Origin: Aliiroseovarius zhejiangensis
Lineage (GTDB): Bacteria; Pseudomonadota; Alphaproteobacteria; Rhodobacterales; Rhodobacteraceae
DNA: 64,000 bases
Assembly: GCF_014656375.1 (NCBI RefSeq)
Contig: NZ_BNCH01000006.1
Span: forward strand, 120,739-184,738
Direction: 5' to 3'
The notes under the pieces were generated by a model that had not been told where the DNA came from, did no database searches, and saw only the letters and a program-made list of their open reading frames with translations. Position 1 is the first letter of the stretch; each line of letters opens with the position of its first letter. Of the stretch, positions 27,893-37,016 are shown piece by piece. A program made the position numbers and the translations under genes.

Positions 27893-28503
27893 TATGCGCG
27901 AACGGCGGCTTTATCGAAAACTCTTAGAGTGTCATTTCGCCCCGTCCCGCAATGGACCCCTTTCAAGCGCAGGGTGATGGTCAACGCGACCGCATCCTGC
28001 GCCAGATCGAAGCGCAAAGGGGCGTCATTGCTGATCGCCGTGTCGCCCACGCCCAAATCCGCGCCCTCCACCGAGGCCACCCCGGCAATCACATGCACCA
28101 CACAGGTCTGCCCCGCCTGCCCGACCGCGTGTGCACCCGCCGCTCGCACGATCTGCGCATCCCCCGCACAACGCGCGGTGTCGAACATCAGGTTGAAATC
28201 GCGGATCGGCCCTTGGGTCAGCGTGGCCCTGACCGGCGCCCCACCGTCGAACCGAACAGGCTGCGCGTAATCCGCCTGCATGTCGCCATCCGGCCCGTGC
28301 AGCACCATACCGTCGCCCTTGATCACCGTTAGAATACGCGTCAGACCCGGAAAGCTGGAAAACGCCCCGTCGCCATCCACATCCGCCATGCTCAGCCGCC
28401 ACAAGGGGCCGCCTGCATCCCGCTCCTCGGCAATGTTACGCGTGATGCCACCGCCGTTCTTCCACGGTGTTTCCACCAAGTCGCATTGCCGGATAATCTG
28501 CAT
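27892..28503 (-). CDS. hutD: HutD family protein with transposon-encoded C-terminus
   Basis: HutD is a small cupin-fold protein of hut loci thought to tune pathway flux. Here QIIRQCDLVETPWKNGGGIT, RLSMADVDGDGAFSSFPGLT and RILTVIKGDGMVLHGPDG are typical. About 180 residues are chromosomal, ending ...ITLRLKG; the last 21 (beginning VHCGTGRNDTLRVF) are read from the transposon end and the dispersed repeat before a stop at 27892. Start is the ATG at 28503, after GGGGGC. The core domain seems complete, so it may still work. Confidence 0.8.
   Translation of the reverse strand: MQIIRQCDLVETPWKNGGGITRNIAEERDAGGPLWRLSMADVDGDGAFSSFPGLTRILTVIKGDGMVLHGPDGDMQADYAQPVRFDGGAPVRATLTQGPIRDFNLMFDTARCAGDAQIVRAAGAHAVGQAGQTCVVHVIAGVASVEGADLGVGDTAISNDAPLRFDLAQDAVALTITLRLKGVHCGTGRNDTLRVFDKAAVRA
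27923..27960 (-). repeat. Right terminal inverted repeat of the Tn3-family element
   Basis: 38 bp; read leftward it starts GGGGTCCATTGCGGGAC and ends CACTCTAAG. The inner 21 bases equal the left end. It encodes most of the new hutD tail. Confidence 0.92.
27961..27965. repeat. Right 5-bp target site duplication (TTTCA)
   Basis: Exact copy of 21604-21608, immediately outside the right end and inside the hutD reading frame. Confidence 0.85.
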
Positions 28504-28820
28504 CGCTGCCCCCAATATTCACTCAACCTCTTATGACCCAACCCTGCACGGGATAGAACTGCGTTCTGATCAAGTTTATCAGCCTGCTGTTCGCTTTTGA
28601 AAACGAACCGGCCCATCCGCAGAAAGCCCTCGCAAAATACTGGAAAACGCCCAGCAGAATGCCCTTACGACAGCAGGATCGGGTTCATGCGACACGTTTT
28701 CGAGACTTGGGAAAGCCAGATCCGGCAGTTAAAGCGATTTGTTCCGCAGACGCCATCCCATCCTACGCGCAAACCAAGCGCGCCCTAAAGGCCAGCCAAA
28801 TCCTGAACGACGACGACCGG
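28504..28820. other. Gap between hutD and the large-protein operon
   Basis: About 315 bp with no convincing gene. Both neighbours are leftward, so it should hold the 3' end of the long operon and the hutD promoter. I see no strong terminator hairpin with a T-run. Confidence 0.4.
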
Positions 28821-31800
28821 TCAGGTGCGGCGGCGGAACCGGCGGGCGGCGACGTGGCGGCTGCGGCGGATCAGCATGGCCAGGTTGTTGCGGTTGAGCT
28901 GGGCCAGCGTCACCGGATCGCGGGTGGAACTGACAATGGCGACCAGAAGCTCGTCATCCAGACCCAACGCATTGGTCACCGGATGGGTCAGGTCGGCGGT
29001 AAACTCGACCGCGCGGGGCACGCGGGCCTCGACCGGTCCGGACAGGTTGCGCCGCGCAGCCCCCGGCTCGGCCAGCGCCCAGCCTGCGGGCGGCGTGGTT
29101 GACGACCCGTCCAGCAGCGCCAACACCGCCTGCCGCCACGGCGTATCAATGGCCACGGTGGTCAGATCGGTCGGCGCGTCGGCCAAGCGCAGCAGGACCA
29201 CCGTTACCTGATTGCCCTCAAGGGCATCCGTGTCGCGGTGATGCACCATCACATAGGTGGGATAGGTGCCGGCAGGACGGCGCAGCCGCATCATCGCGGG
29301 ACGCCGCATCAGCTCGGTCCGCTGGTAAAGCTGAGCCTCGTTCGGCAGGGCGCCCATGCCCCACGGGGGCGGCACGGGCGAGCCATGCACATAGACGTCC
29401 GGACTCATGTCCAGCGTGAACGTCTCGGGCGGGTCGGCGATGCTCAGCGGATCGACCGGGTCTGCGTCAATCTCAGCCTGCCGCGTGTCCAGGTTCGTGA
29501 CCCGTAGATAGGTGTTGCCGACCGAGGTCGGCGTGTCCGAGATGTTCAGCTCCCACATGCCCCGGCTTTCAAGCGCGGCGCGCAGAAGCCTCAGATCGCC
29601 TTCGCGAAATATCGCAAGATCCTGCACCACCGCCTGCGGCAACCCGTTGATCTCGCCCGTCCAGGTCCAGCCTGGCGTGTCGCCCGAAAAGCTCAGCACC
29701 CCGCGCCAGACGCCCGCGCTGCCACCGACAAACACGATGTTGGGGTCATCGGGATGAACAACGACCGCGAACTGAGGCGCCTTGGTCCCTGAAGTGCCCG
29801 CCACCGGATCAAGCCCCTGATTGCGCAGCCCGGTCGGGTGCCAGGTCTCGTCCCCATCAAACCACCAAAGCGTGTCCATCCGGTCGGCTTCCCCCACCGC
29901 GCCTGTATCCGTCATTTTCGATTTGGACGTTGTGGTCACATAGAACGAGCCATGGCTGCCGCGCGTCCGGTCATGGGGAAACACATCGGTCCATTTGCCG
30001 ATATAAGGCAGTTTCTCTGACGGTCCCGGTTCGATGTCCTCGTTCTTGCGGATCCGGTTCTTCATCTTCTTCTCGGTGAAGCGATGGCGGGACCATTCAT
30101 CCTCGCCCGCGTCATAGCTGTATTGAAAGATGTTCCTGTTGGTCAGAACCAGCAGCCGCGCACCGTCAAAATCGTTCGTGACATCACCGCGTTGCGCCCA
30201 GCGAAGCGTCACCGCCACTTCTCCGTCACCAAACGTGTCCTGCCCGTCATGTTCCGACCCCGGCGTGCGGGCGTCTTCGCCTTTGGGCAGGGTCATCCAG
30301 GTGTTGTCGGCATTCGCCGGGTTCCAGTCGGGCGAAAACCACACCCGTGTGGTGCCGATGGCAATGCGGGTTTCATCCACCTCGCCCGCCACCGCCGCGA
30401 TCCCGCTGTAAAACAGCGAGGCATCGTTTTCCTTGGTTTCGCTTTCGGGCGGCGAGGCCCCCGCCGCCACGGTGGTGCGAAAGACAGGCCGCGTGAACCG
30501 CCCGCCGTTCTCGCGCCACGAGGCTTCGGTGTATTGGCCAAGGTAGTAGGCCGGATTGGTGGTGTGATAGGCCACGCCGCCACCATCACCCTTGCGCCAC
30601 AGCCGCCACAGCGACCCGCCCACCCGTTCGATCCGCCCGTTGTCCTGCGTGCCGGCAATCAACGCGCCCGGCACGCTGGGATGGCAGGCCACGAAACCGG
30701 GTTCCGAGATCGCAAGCCCATAGTTCAGCGCCACCATCCCCAGCCCGCGGTCGACGAAAACGCCGCCGTCGCAGCCGATCCAGACCTCGCCTGCAATTGG
30801 CCGGATCGCGTGCACATCGGCATGGGCCATGTCGCCGAAGAACGTGGGGTCGGTTTGGGCCGCAAGGTTGTTCGCGGTGTTGAAATCCGTGCTGTAGTCA
30901 TTCGCCGCATGGGTGCCGCTGATCGTCAGCCGGTGCATGTTGGCGTTCGACACGTCACTGACCCGGATCGTCGACCCGGCCACATAGACGATGTTTTCAT
31001 TCGCCGGGTCGACCGCGACCGAGTTGTTGTAATGCGATGAATTGCCGTCCACCTTCAGCGTGGAGCCATCCATCTTCGGCTTGCCAAACAGGCCCGGCGG
31101 CACGTCATCGACCACGCGGGCAGGCCCGGTGCCTTCGATCCGCCACAGCCGTGCCCGGTTATGGGCGCCCGTGCCCAGCACATAGACCACATCCGGGTTC
31201 GACGGTGCGACCGCCAGGCTCAGCCGTGCGGTGCGCCTGACGCCGTTCAGGTTGATCTTGCTGTAATTGCTGTCCGGCCCGCCTTCGGTCACGTAAACGG
31301 CGGTCTTGCCGGTGTCATTGTGGGTCAGCGCGGCATAGATGCGCTTCGGCGTCGCATTGGTCCACAGCACGTCCGAGACATGCGGCCAGGTGTCGGCGTC
31401 GAAATTGAACGGCGCACGCTCGATTCGGGTCCAGGCGGCATCCGCCACGAAGGGGCCATCGCGAAAATAAAGCCCGGACGAGGCCGCCGCGATCATCACA
31501 TTCGCACCCTTAGGGTCAAAGGACAGCGGCACGCCGGGCTCGTGGGTCAGCCGGAAAATCCCCGCGCCCCGCATCGCGGTGCCTTCGCGCAGCCACGGGA
31601 TCGACCCGACGCTTGCCAGCGCGCTGGACAGGGTGCCATCCAGCCGCAAGATCCCGATGCCCGCATGATCGTCGGCATGGGTGCGTCCGGCGATGGCCTT
31701 CAACTCGCCGGTCGCCGCATAGACGACATCGTCATCGGGCGTCGCGCCGAACTCGACATCCAGCGCGCCGATGGTCAGCGATTGCACCCGCCCGCCGGTG

Positions 31801-32189
31801 CCCGAGGCTGCACTGGGGTTCACCCCCCAACTGCCCAGCGGGGACCAGCTTTGCCCGGCATCCAGCGTCACCCAGACCCCGCCATTGGCCGCCCCCGCAT
31901 AGGCGCGGCTGCCGTCGGGCGCGATCTTCAGGTCACGCACCCGCCCCGCCACCACCGGATTGCCGGTGGCCTGCCCGTTGATCATGCCGGTCGGCCCAAG
32001 GGGGATCCATCGGTTGGCGTCGGTAAAGGCCCCCAGGTCTTCCAGAACGCGCAGGTAATCCGCGCGATTGCCGAAAATCTCATCAAACAGCCCTTCGGGC
32101 GCGTGAATATCGGTGAACGCGTTGAAATCATGGCGCCGGGCGGCAAAGTCAATGCCCGCGCGTCCGTGACCTGGCCAGGTGTATCGCAT
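28821..32189 (-). CDS. Large BNR/sialidase-type beta-propeller protein
   Basis: A 1122-aa soluble protein with no signal peptide. Near the N-terminus, GRVRDLKIAPDGSRAYAGAA and NGGVWVTLDAGQSWSPLGSW are the classic BNR blade sequence. More blades follow (VVYVLGTGAHNRARLWRIEG, NIVYVAGSTIRVSDV, EVWIGCDGGVFVDRG), and LIAGTQDNGRIERVGG carries the GTQDNG motif of such propellers; a late one is DDPNIVFVGGSAGVWRGVL. No sialidase catalytic set is evident. Last gene of the six-gene operon, its ATG sharing one base with the previous stop (TGATG). Probably a binding or scaffold propeller; role unknown. Confidence 0.82.
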   Translation of the reverse strand: MRYTWPGHGRAGIDFAARRHDFNAFTDIHAPEGLFDEIFGNRADYLRVLEDLGAFTDANRWIPLGPTGMINGQATGNPVVAGRVRDLKIAPDGSRAYAGAANGGVWVTLDAGQSWSPLGSWGVNPSAASGTGGRVQSLTIGALDVEFGATPDDDVVYAATGELKAIAGRTHADDHAGIGILRLDGTLSSALASVGSIPWLREGTAMRGAGIFRLTHEPGVPLSFDPKGANVMIAAASSGLYFRDGPFVADAAWTRIERAPFNFDADTWPHVSDVLWTNATPKRIYAALTHNDTGKTAVYVTEGGPDSNYSKINLNGVRRTARLSLAVAPSNPDVVYVLGTGAHNRARLWRIEGTGPARVVDDVPPGLFGKPKMDGSTLKVDGNSSHYNNSVAVDPANENIVYVAGSTIRVSDVSNANMHRLTISGTHAANDYSTDFNTANNLAAQTDPTFFGDMAHADVHAIRPIAGEVWIGCDGGVFVDRGLGMVALNYGLAISEPGFVACHPSVPGALIAGTQDNGRIERVGGSLWRLWRKGDGGGVAYHTTNPAYYLGQYTEASWRENGGRFTRPVFRTTVAAGASPPESETKENDASLFYSGIAAVAGEVDETRIAIGTTRVWFSPDWNPANADNTWMTLPKGEDARTPGSEHDGQDTFGDGEVAVTLRWAQRGDVTNDFDGARLLVLTNRNIFQYSYDAGEDEWSRHRFTEKKMKNRIRKNEDIEPGPSEKLPYIGKWTDVFPHDRTRGSHGSFYVTTTSKSKMTDTGAVGEADRMDTLWWFDGDETWHPTGLRNQGLDPVAGTSGTKAPQFAVVVHPDDPNIVFVGGSAGVWRGVLSFSGDTPGWTWTGEINGLPQAVVQDLAIFREGDLRLLRAALESRGMWELNISDTPTSVGNTYLRVTNLDTRQAEIDADPVDPLSIADPPETFTLDMSPDVYVHGSPVPPPWGMGALPNEAQLYQRTELMRRPAMMRLRRPAGTYPTYVMVHHRDTDALEGNQVTVVLLRLADAPTDLTTVAIDTPWRQAVLALLDGSSTTPPAGWALAEPGAARRNLSGPVEARVPRAVEFTADLTHPVTNALGLDDELLVAIVSSTRDPVTLAQLNRNNLAMLIRRSRHVAARRFRRRT

Positions 32190-35100
32190 CAGCCCCCCTC
32201 CCCTTCCGTGCCGGGGATGGGTGCGGTGGCAATGCGCACATATCCCTCTTCGATGGCGGCAGGTGCGTCCGGCAGAAGCGCGGCCTGGGTGGCGGCCAGG
32301 ATGGGGTCGTCCTTCCACGAAAACGGCGTGTCGCGCCGGGTCCAGATCTGGTCTTCTCCGAAACTGGCGATCTTGGGCAGGCGCACCTTGTCGGGGTCGA
32401 TCAACACCGGACCGATCCGGGCCGAGGGCGCCATCCGCCCAAGCCCCGCATCCACCCAGTCGCGCGCCAGCTGCAACGACTTGCGCGGCAGCAGGCCGGT
32501 GGTCAGATGCACCTTGCCCGCCGGGTGCATCAGGATCGTCAGGCGGATCACCTCGCCCAGATGAATGGGAAACTCGTCCTCGCCCACCAGATAGGGATGG
32601 TCGATCGGGTCCGGCTGCGGAATGCGCGCCCCCCCAAGGGCCGCGAAATGACCGCGCCGCCGCCCGCTTTCCAAGGCGCGGGTCTTGACGATCTTGTCGA
32701 CCACGTGAAAGCGCCGATAGTCGTCGTTGATGAAATAGCCATAGACCCCGTCATCGTCGCGGGTGAACTCGCCCAGACGCGCACGGAACGCCCGGTCGGC
32801 CAGGTCGTCATAAACCGCCTTGCGCGCGTCACGCGCACCGGGCGCGGACAGGTCCAGAAGGTCAAGGTCATCATAGATCTGCAACCGGATCGTTGCCCGC
32901 ACCATCGCCATCGGACGGCCCACCAGCCCCGCAATATGCGGTGTGCCGAGCGAGGCGAAGGTGTCAATCGACCAAAGCGTCGTGTCCACCGCGCGTAGAA
33001 AGGCCGACAACGCCGTTTCGCGCTTGGCGCTCAAGGCCGTGCCGCCCCGGGTGCGGGCGTCGGCTTCGATCATCGCGGCGGCGAACCGGCCCAAGGGCTG
33101 CGCCGATGCGGGAAGATCATAAAGCGGCCCGGCATCGGCTGGCCCCTCGCGCCCCGGCGCGATTTCCCACACGACGCCGCCGCCGATGGGTTCATGCTGC
33201 AATTGGCCCAACGGGTTGCCGGCAACGTCAAAGACCTCAAGCGCCTCGTCGATCAGGTCAGGCAGAAGGAATCCGGCCACAGGATTGACCATCAAATCGG
33301 GTCGTTCCTGGTTGATCGTCGCCTCGCGCGGCAGCGCCGCCCCGTCGGCGGGGTCGGCCAGCCGGAACGCGATGCGCGCGGGCCGCGCCAGCCGGGGCGG
33401 CAGTTCCAGCCCGTCGCCCGGTGCGACAAGGGCCGCAGGGTGCACCACCGCGTCGGGATCCAGATCCAGCACCCGGCCAAAGGCATCGACCAACCGCGCC
33501 GCCCGGATCCGCATCCGGCCCGAAAACAGAAGCTGCGGCAGGTCCACCGGCGCGATCTTTTCATCCGTTGCTTCAAGCTGCCCGTCGGGCGCGTCCGGCA
33601 GACCCAGCAACGCCTCATGCACCCCGCTCAGCGTCGCCGAGATCACATCTGCATTCGTCAGGTGCTTATAGACTGCCCGGACCTCTTTCTCGCCGTCTTC
33701 GTCAAGCTGCCCTTCGTCCTCGGCATCGCGCAAATCCTCGGCGGTCATCCAGTTCGTCACGGTCGCGGTCAGGCTTTCGGCTGCGCCATTGTTGACCGGA
33801 CTGCGACCCGAGATAACCCGAACACCGCCACCCGGCGGCGGTGTCGCGTCATAGTCGACCTGCCCCAGCGCCCAGCCGGTCAGCCGGTCGGTCAGGTCAA
33901 GCTCGACCTCCCATTCCAGCCAGATCGGCGACCAGGGTTGCGCCCAGACCGTCACGCCCAATGGGGCCGCATCCACCCCGTCCAGCAGCGAATGGCGGCG
34001 CAACTGGTCGCCCAAGGCGGCCTCCATCGGGCCGGGCACCGATGCCGCGCCGCCCTCGCTGCGTAGGGCAAAGCCCGGCACGGTGCCGTCATAGACCCCA
34101 TCGCGCGAGAAGCGCAGCGCCACCTCGCCCCTGAGCCGCGCGGCCAGAACGCTTTGCGGAAACGGGCTGGTGGGGGCCGCCTGCTGCGCCAGCCAGGGCG
34201 TGGTGAACGGATCGGTGATCACCGCGTTCTGCGCCAGTCGCACCACCTCGTCGGGCAGCGCACCATGGGGGAACGGCCCAAGATGCTGACGCCCGGATAT
34301 GCCGCCCGGAATGACGATCGGGATCTGGCTGGGCCAACGGCAGGTCAGCGTTCCATCGGGCGAGGCCACGCCGTCCTCCTGATGGCGGCGCCCGCGTTTG
34401 GCATCGCGGATCGCCACGACCGGTTCCAGCGCCCGGAAATAACGCGGGCCGGGGCGGCGCACGCGGCGCACTTTCGGTTCGGCCTGCGGGCGGCCCTCGC
34501 GTTCAAAATGGTTCGCGGCAAAGCCAAGATGCTCGGGCACCACGCCGACCACGCCGGGCTTGGTCGCCGACCATGTCAGCGTGGTCGCCAATGTGCGCTC
34601 GGTGTCCTCGCGCGCCGAACTTCCCGCCCGGTTGCGCGCCGCGCGTCCGGCGATCAGGTTTTCCGGCCCGCCGCGATCTATGATCTTCTCGATCGAGTAA
34701 TCCCGCCCGCGCTCGGCCTCGAACCGGGCGGCGTGTTCACGCTCCTCGATCTCGACCGCGCCATTGCGTTCGCCCAATTTGGCGACCTGATCATTGGCCA
34801 GTGCGGCAATCAGCCGTTCGGTTTCGGCGCGGGCGTCCATGTCATCGCCCTCCATCGCGGCAGCGGTCAGCGCGGCGATGCTGTCTTCGACCTGCGGGCC
34901 AAGGGCCGCGCGCGCCCGGCGCGGATCGGGGCGCTGATCGGCGGGCACCGGCCCGGCCACGGGCACGCCGTGGACGATCCCGTTGAGCAGGGTCGAATAG
35001 ATATGCTTGGGCTCGACCGCCACGAACCGGCCGCCTTCGGGCAGGAACACCTCGGCCCCCTGCGCGCCCGACAACGCAGTCGAACCCGCCAGCGACCCCG

Positions 35101-35992
35101 CTTCGACAAGGGTGAACCGGCTGGCGCTTTCCACCCCGAGATCGGCCAACTGCCCCTGATAGGCCATCGCCTGTTCTGTCGCCGCGGTCTGCCCGCTGGT
35201 GTCGGCATTGACCCGCCAACCCAGATCCTCGGTCACGCTGGCAAAACCCGACGCGGTGCGCGCGGCGTCCAGGGGGTCTTCCGCCGCGCGGCTCCACCAT
35301 CCGGCGATCAGATAGGTCGCCACGTCACTGAAAACGCCGTTCGGCGCGGCCTCGTCGATATCCTCAAGCGGGTCGTGAAACGCAAACCGGTTGAGCGTGG
35401 CGTCATAGCTTGCCGTCCAGGCCAGACTGCCCCCGGCGCCCGCGTTCAGATCGCGCCCCTTCAACGTCTTGCCCGTGGGGACACTGCCGTCGGTGGTGTC
35501 TTCTTTCCAATCCTTCAGGGGAATGACCCGCGTCGTGTCGGCTTCGATCACCCAGCCAGTGACCGCCATCCGCACGGCCCCCTCCGGCGCCAGCAGACGC
35601 AGCACCAGCCACCGGTTCGGAAGGGCGGCAAGGCCCAGCCCATCGCCGTCGACATCCTGCATTTCGCCGTTCATCACCGCATCGGGCATTGCCCAATGCA
35701 AATGCACACCCGCTGCGCGCGGCGCTCCGGGATCAAGCGGCGCGGGCGTCGGCGCGGGCGGATCACCATCGGGGGTCGAGACCGCCCCGGGCAGACGCAC
35801 GAAGGCTTCGATCGAGCCCCGTTCCACATACAGCGCCTGCACATCAATCGGCACGATCAGGCGCGGCTTGCGAATGATCTTGGGATCCCAGGTGGCGAAA
35901 TCGTCCACCCCGAACCCGGTGCGCGTGATCACCGACCAACGCGGCGAGCTGATCGCCGTGTTCAGAAGTTGCGGATCAAGCTCAATCGGCAT
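32189..35992 (-). CDS. Very large protein of unknown function (1267 aa)
   Basis: No domain I can name with confidence and no signal peptide or membrane segment. Distinct stretches near the N-terminus are LYVERGSIEAFVRLPGA, GVHLHWAMPDAVMNGEMQD and LPNRWLVLRLLAPEGA, which recall uncharacterised large proteins from other bacteria. A middle region (residues about 400-480) is rich in Arg/Glu (NGAVEIEEREHAARFEAERG) and may be helical. Start MPIELD (35992) overlaps the 344-aa gene by 11 nt, and its stop overlaps the propeller gene by one base, so it is made in step with them. Confidence 0.78.
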   Translation of the reverse strand: MPIELDPQLLNTAISSPRWSVITRTGFGVDDFATWDPKIIRKPRLIVPIDVQALYVERGSIEAFVRLPGAVSTPDGDPPAPTPAPLDPGAPRAAGVHLHWAMPDAVMNGEMQDVDGDGLGLAALPNRWLVLRLLAPEGAVRMAVTGWVIEADTTRVIPLKDWKEDTTDGSVPTGKTLKGRDLNAGAGGSLAWTASYDATLNRFAFHDPLEDIDEAAPNGVFSDVATYLIAGWWSRAAEDPLDAARTASGFASVTEDLGWRVNADTSGQTAATEQAMAYQGQLADLGVESASRFTLVEAGSLAGSTALSGAQGAEVFLPEGGRFVAVEPKHIYSTLLNGIVHGVPVAGPVPADQRPDPRRARAALGPQVEDSIAALTAAAMEGDDMDARAETERLIAALANDQVAKLGERNGAVEIEEREHAARFEAERGRDYSIEKIIDRGGPENLIAGRAARNRAGSSAREDTERTLATTLTWSATKPGVVGVVPEHLGFAANHFEREGRPQAEPKVRRVRRPGPRYFRALEPVVAIRDAKRGRRHQEDGVASPDGTLTCRWPSQIPIVIPGGISGRQHLGPFPHGALPDEVVRLAQNAVITDPFTTPWLAQQAAPTSPFPQSVLAARLRGEVALRFSRDGVYDGTVPGFALRSEGGAASVPGPMEAALGDQLRRHSLLDGVDAAPLGVTVWAQPWSPIWLEWEVELDLTDRLTGWALGQVDYDATPPPGGGVRVISGRSPVNNGAAESLTATVTNWMTAEDLRDAEDEGQLDEDGEKEVRAVYKHLTNADVISATLSGVHEALLGLPDAPDGQLEATDEKIAPVDLPQLLFSGRMRIRAARLVDAFGRVLDLDPDAVVHPAALVAPGDGLELPPRLARPARIAFRLADPADGAALPREATINQERPDLMVNPVAGFLLPDLIDEALEVFDVAGNPLGQLQHEPIGGGVVWEIAPGREGPADAGPLYDLPASAQPLGRFAAAMIEADARTRGGTALSAKRETALSAFLRAVDTTLWSIDTFASLGTPHIAGLVGRPMAMVRATIRLQIYDDLDLLDLSAPGARDARKAVYDDLADRAFRARLGEFTRDDDGVYGYFINDDYRRFHVVDKIVKTRALESGRRRGHFAALGGARIPQPDPIDHPYLVGEDEFPIHLGEVIRLTILMHPAGKVHLTTGLLPRKSLQLARDWVDAGLGRMAPSARIGPVLIDPDKVRLPKIASFGEDQIWTRRDTPFSWKDDPILAATQAALLPDAPAAIEEGYVRIATAPIPGTEGEGG

Positions 35993-37016
35993 CGAACACC
36001 CTTTCAAAATCAGCCGCCAGCGTCGTGACCTGTTTGGACAGCGTTGGGCGGAACACGGCGGCAATGTCGAAATCCGCCGTCACCCCCGGATCGCCAAACA
36101 CCTGCCGATAGGGGAACCGGATCATCTGAAGCGCGAACTCTGCCCCGTCCAGCTCGGACCCCATGTTAAGATCGTCATCCTCAAGAAACGCGCGACCAGT
36201 ATTGGCAAGATCCAGCACACCGGGGCTTCCGGGCCGAAAGCGCACCGGCAGCCGCTTGGCTTCGGCCATCGTTTCAACCTCGGAGCCATCTTCGCCCACG
36301 TAACTGGCGGTCTGCACATCGCGCGCGGGGATCGACGCGGAGTAGGTATTTGACGCGGTCTCGGTCAGCGTAACCCCGAATTGCAGCCCGCGCTTGGGTT
36401 CCTCGATATGCACGACCTCGGGCATCCCATCGAACAGCGCCAGCATTACCGCGGGCGCCAGCCGTTCCAGCCGCAAGAGCTTCAACCGATCGGGATGGCT
36501 TTCGGGCAATATCTCTTCGTCATTGCCGTCCGGCTCACGCGCATAGGCTCGCACATGCAGGCCCGGCCAGCCCGACACGGCGCGTGACCGCAGCACGAAC
36601 CCGGTCATCAGCCCGGCGGGGCCGGCCTGACGCTCTTCCCCGCCGGGCAGGCGCACCAGTCGTTCCTCGCTGTCGATCTCGTCCTCGATGGCCCCGTACA
36701 GCCGGTCAAGCTGCGCCCGGTCGCCGGTGTTGACCGTGCCCACCGACAACGCCCCTTGGGTCAGCGCGTCGGTCCAGCCCCGGTCGACATAAAAGAACCG
36801 GATGGATTCGATGGGCAGAAGCGCACTATCGGCGACGATGTTGGAAAACGGCACACCTTCCAGCAGCCGCAGACGGGCCAGAAACTGCCGCACCTCGCGC
36901 GGGGTGATCTTGTCGTCATCGGTGAAATCGTCGACATCCGTCGCCACCAGAGAGCCTTCGATGGCGGCCACGGCTTCGTTCATCACGATCTCGGCAGTCA
37001 GGGTAGCCTGGGCCAT
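35982..37016 (-). CDS. Protein of unknown function (344 aa) in the large-protein operon
   Basis: A mixed soluble protein with recognisable phrases LPIESIRFFYVDRGWTDAL, QGALSVGTVNTGDRAQLD, LRSRAVSGWPGLHVRAYARE and RLERLAPAVMLALFDGMPEV. I believe these belong to a widespread uncharacterised family but cannot name it. No catalytic motif stands out. Start ATG 37016 shares one base with the preceding stop; a GTG at 37019 would overlap by 4 nt. Confidence 0.75.
   Translation of the reverse strand: MAQATLTAEIVMNEAVAAIEGSLVATDVDDFTDDDKITPREVRQFLARLRLLEGVPFSNIVADSALLPIESIRFFYVDRGWTDALTQGALSVGTVNTGDRAQLDRLYGAIEDEIDSEERLVRLPGGEERQAGPAGLMTGFVLRSRAVSGWPGLHVRAYAREPDGNDEEILPESHPDRLKLLRLERLAPAVMLALFDGMPEVVHIEEPKRGLQFGVTLTETASNTYSASIPARDVQTASYVGEDGSEVETMAEAKRLPVRFRPGSPGVLDLANTGRAFLEDDDLNMGSELDGAEFALQMIRFPYRQVFGDPGVTADFDIAAVFRPTLSKQVTTLAADFERVFDAD

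Larger units (their letters stand above)
21609..27960. mobile_element. Tn3-family transposon carrying a surface-sugar cassette (6,352 bp)
   Basis: Both ends are 38-bp inverted repeats beginning GGGGTC and ending CTCTAAG, 33/38 identical with the inner 21 bases the same. TTTCA flanks both sides (21604-21608, 27961-27965), the 5-bp duplication Tn3-family elements make. Inside are a serine resolvase gene, the 5' part of a tnpA gene, a dead IS3-family copy and three intact passenger genes that are visibly more A+T-rich than the chromosome. Without tnpA it could only move with help from a related element. Confidence 0.92.

Noticed and set aside
27727..27927. 66-aa frame inside the right end of the transposon
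   Set aside because: It runs across the palindrome, the dispersed repeat and part of the terminal repeat, with no ribosome site or family.
34154..36028. 624-aa rightward open frame
   Set aside because: Antisense to the 1267-aa protein, Arg/His/Gly-rich shadow.
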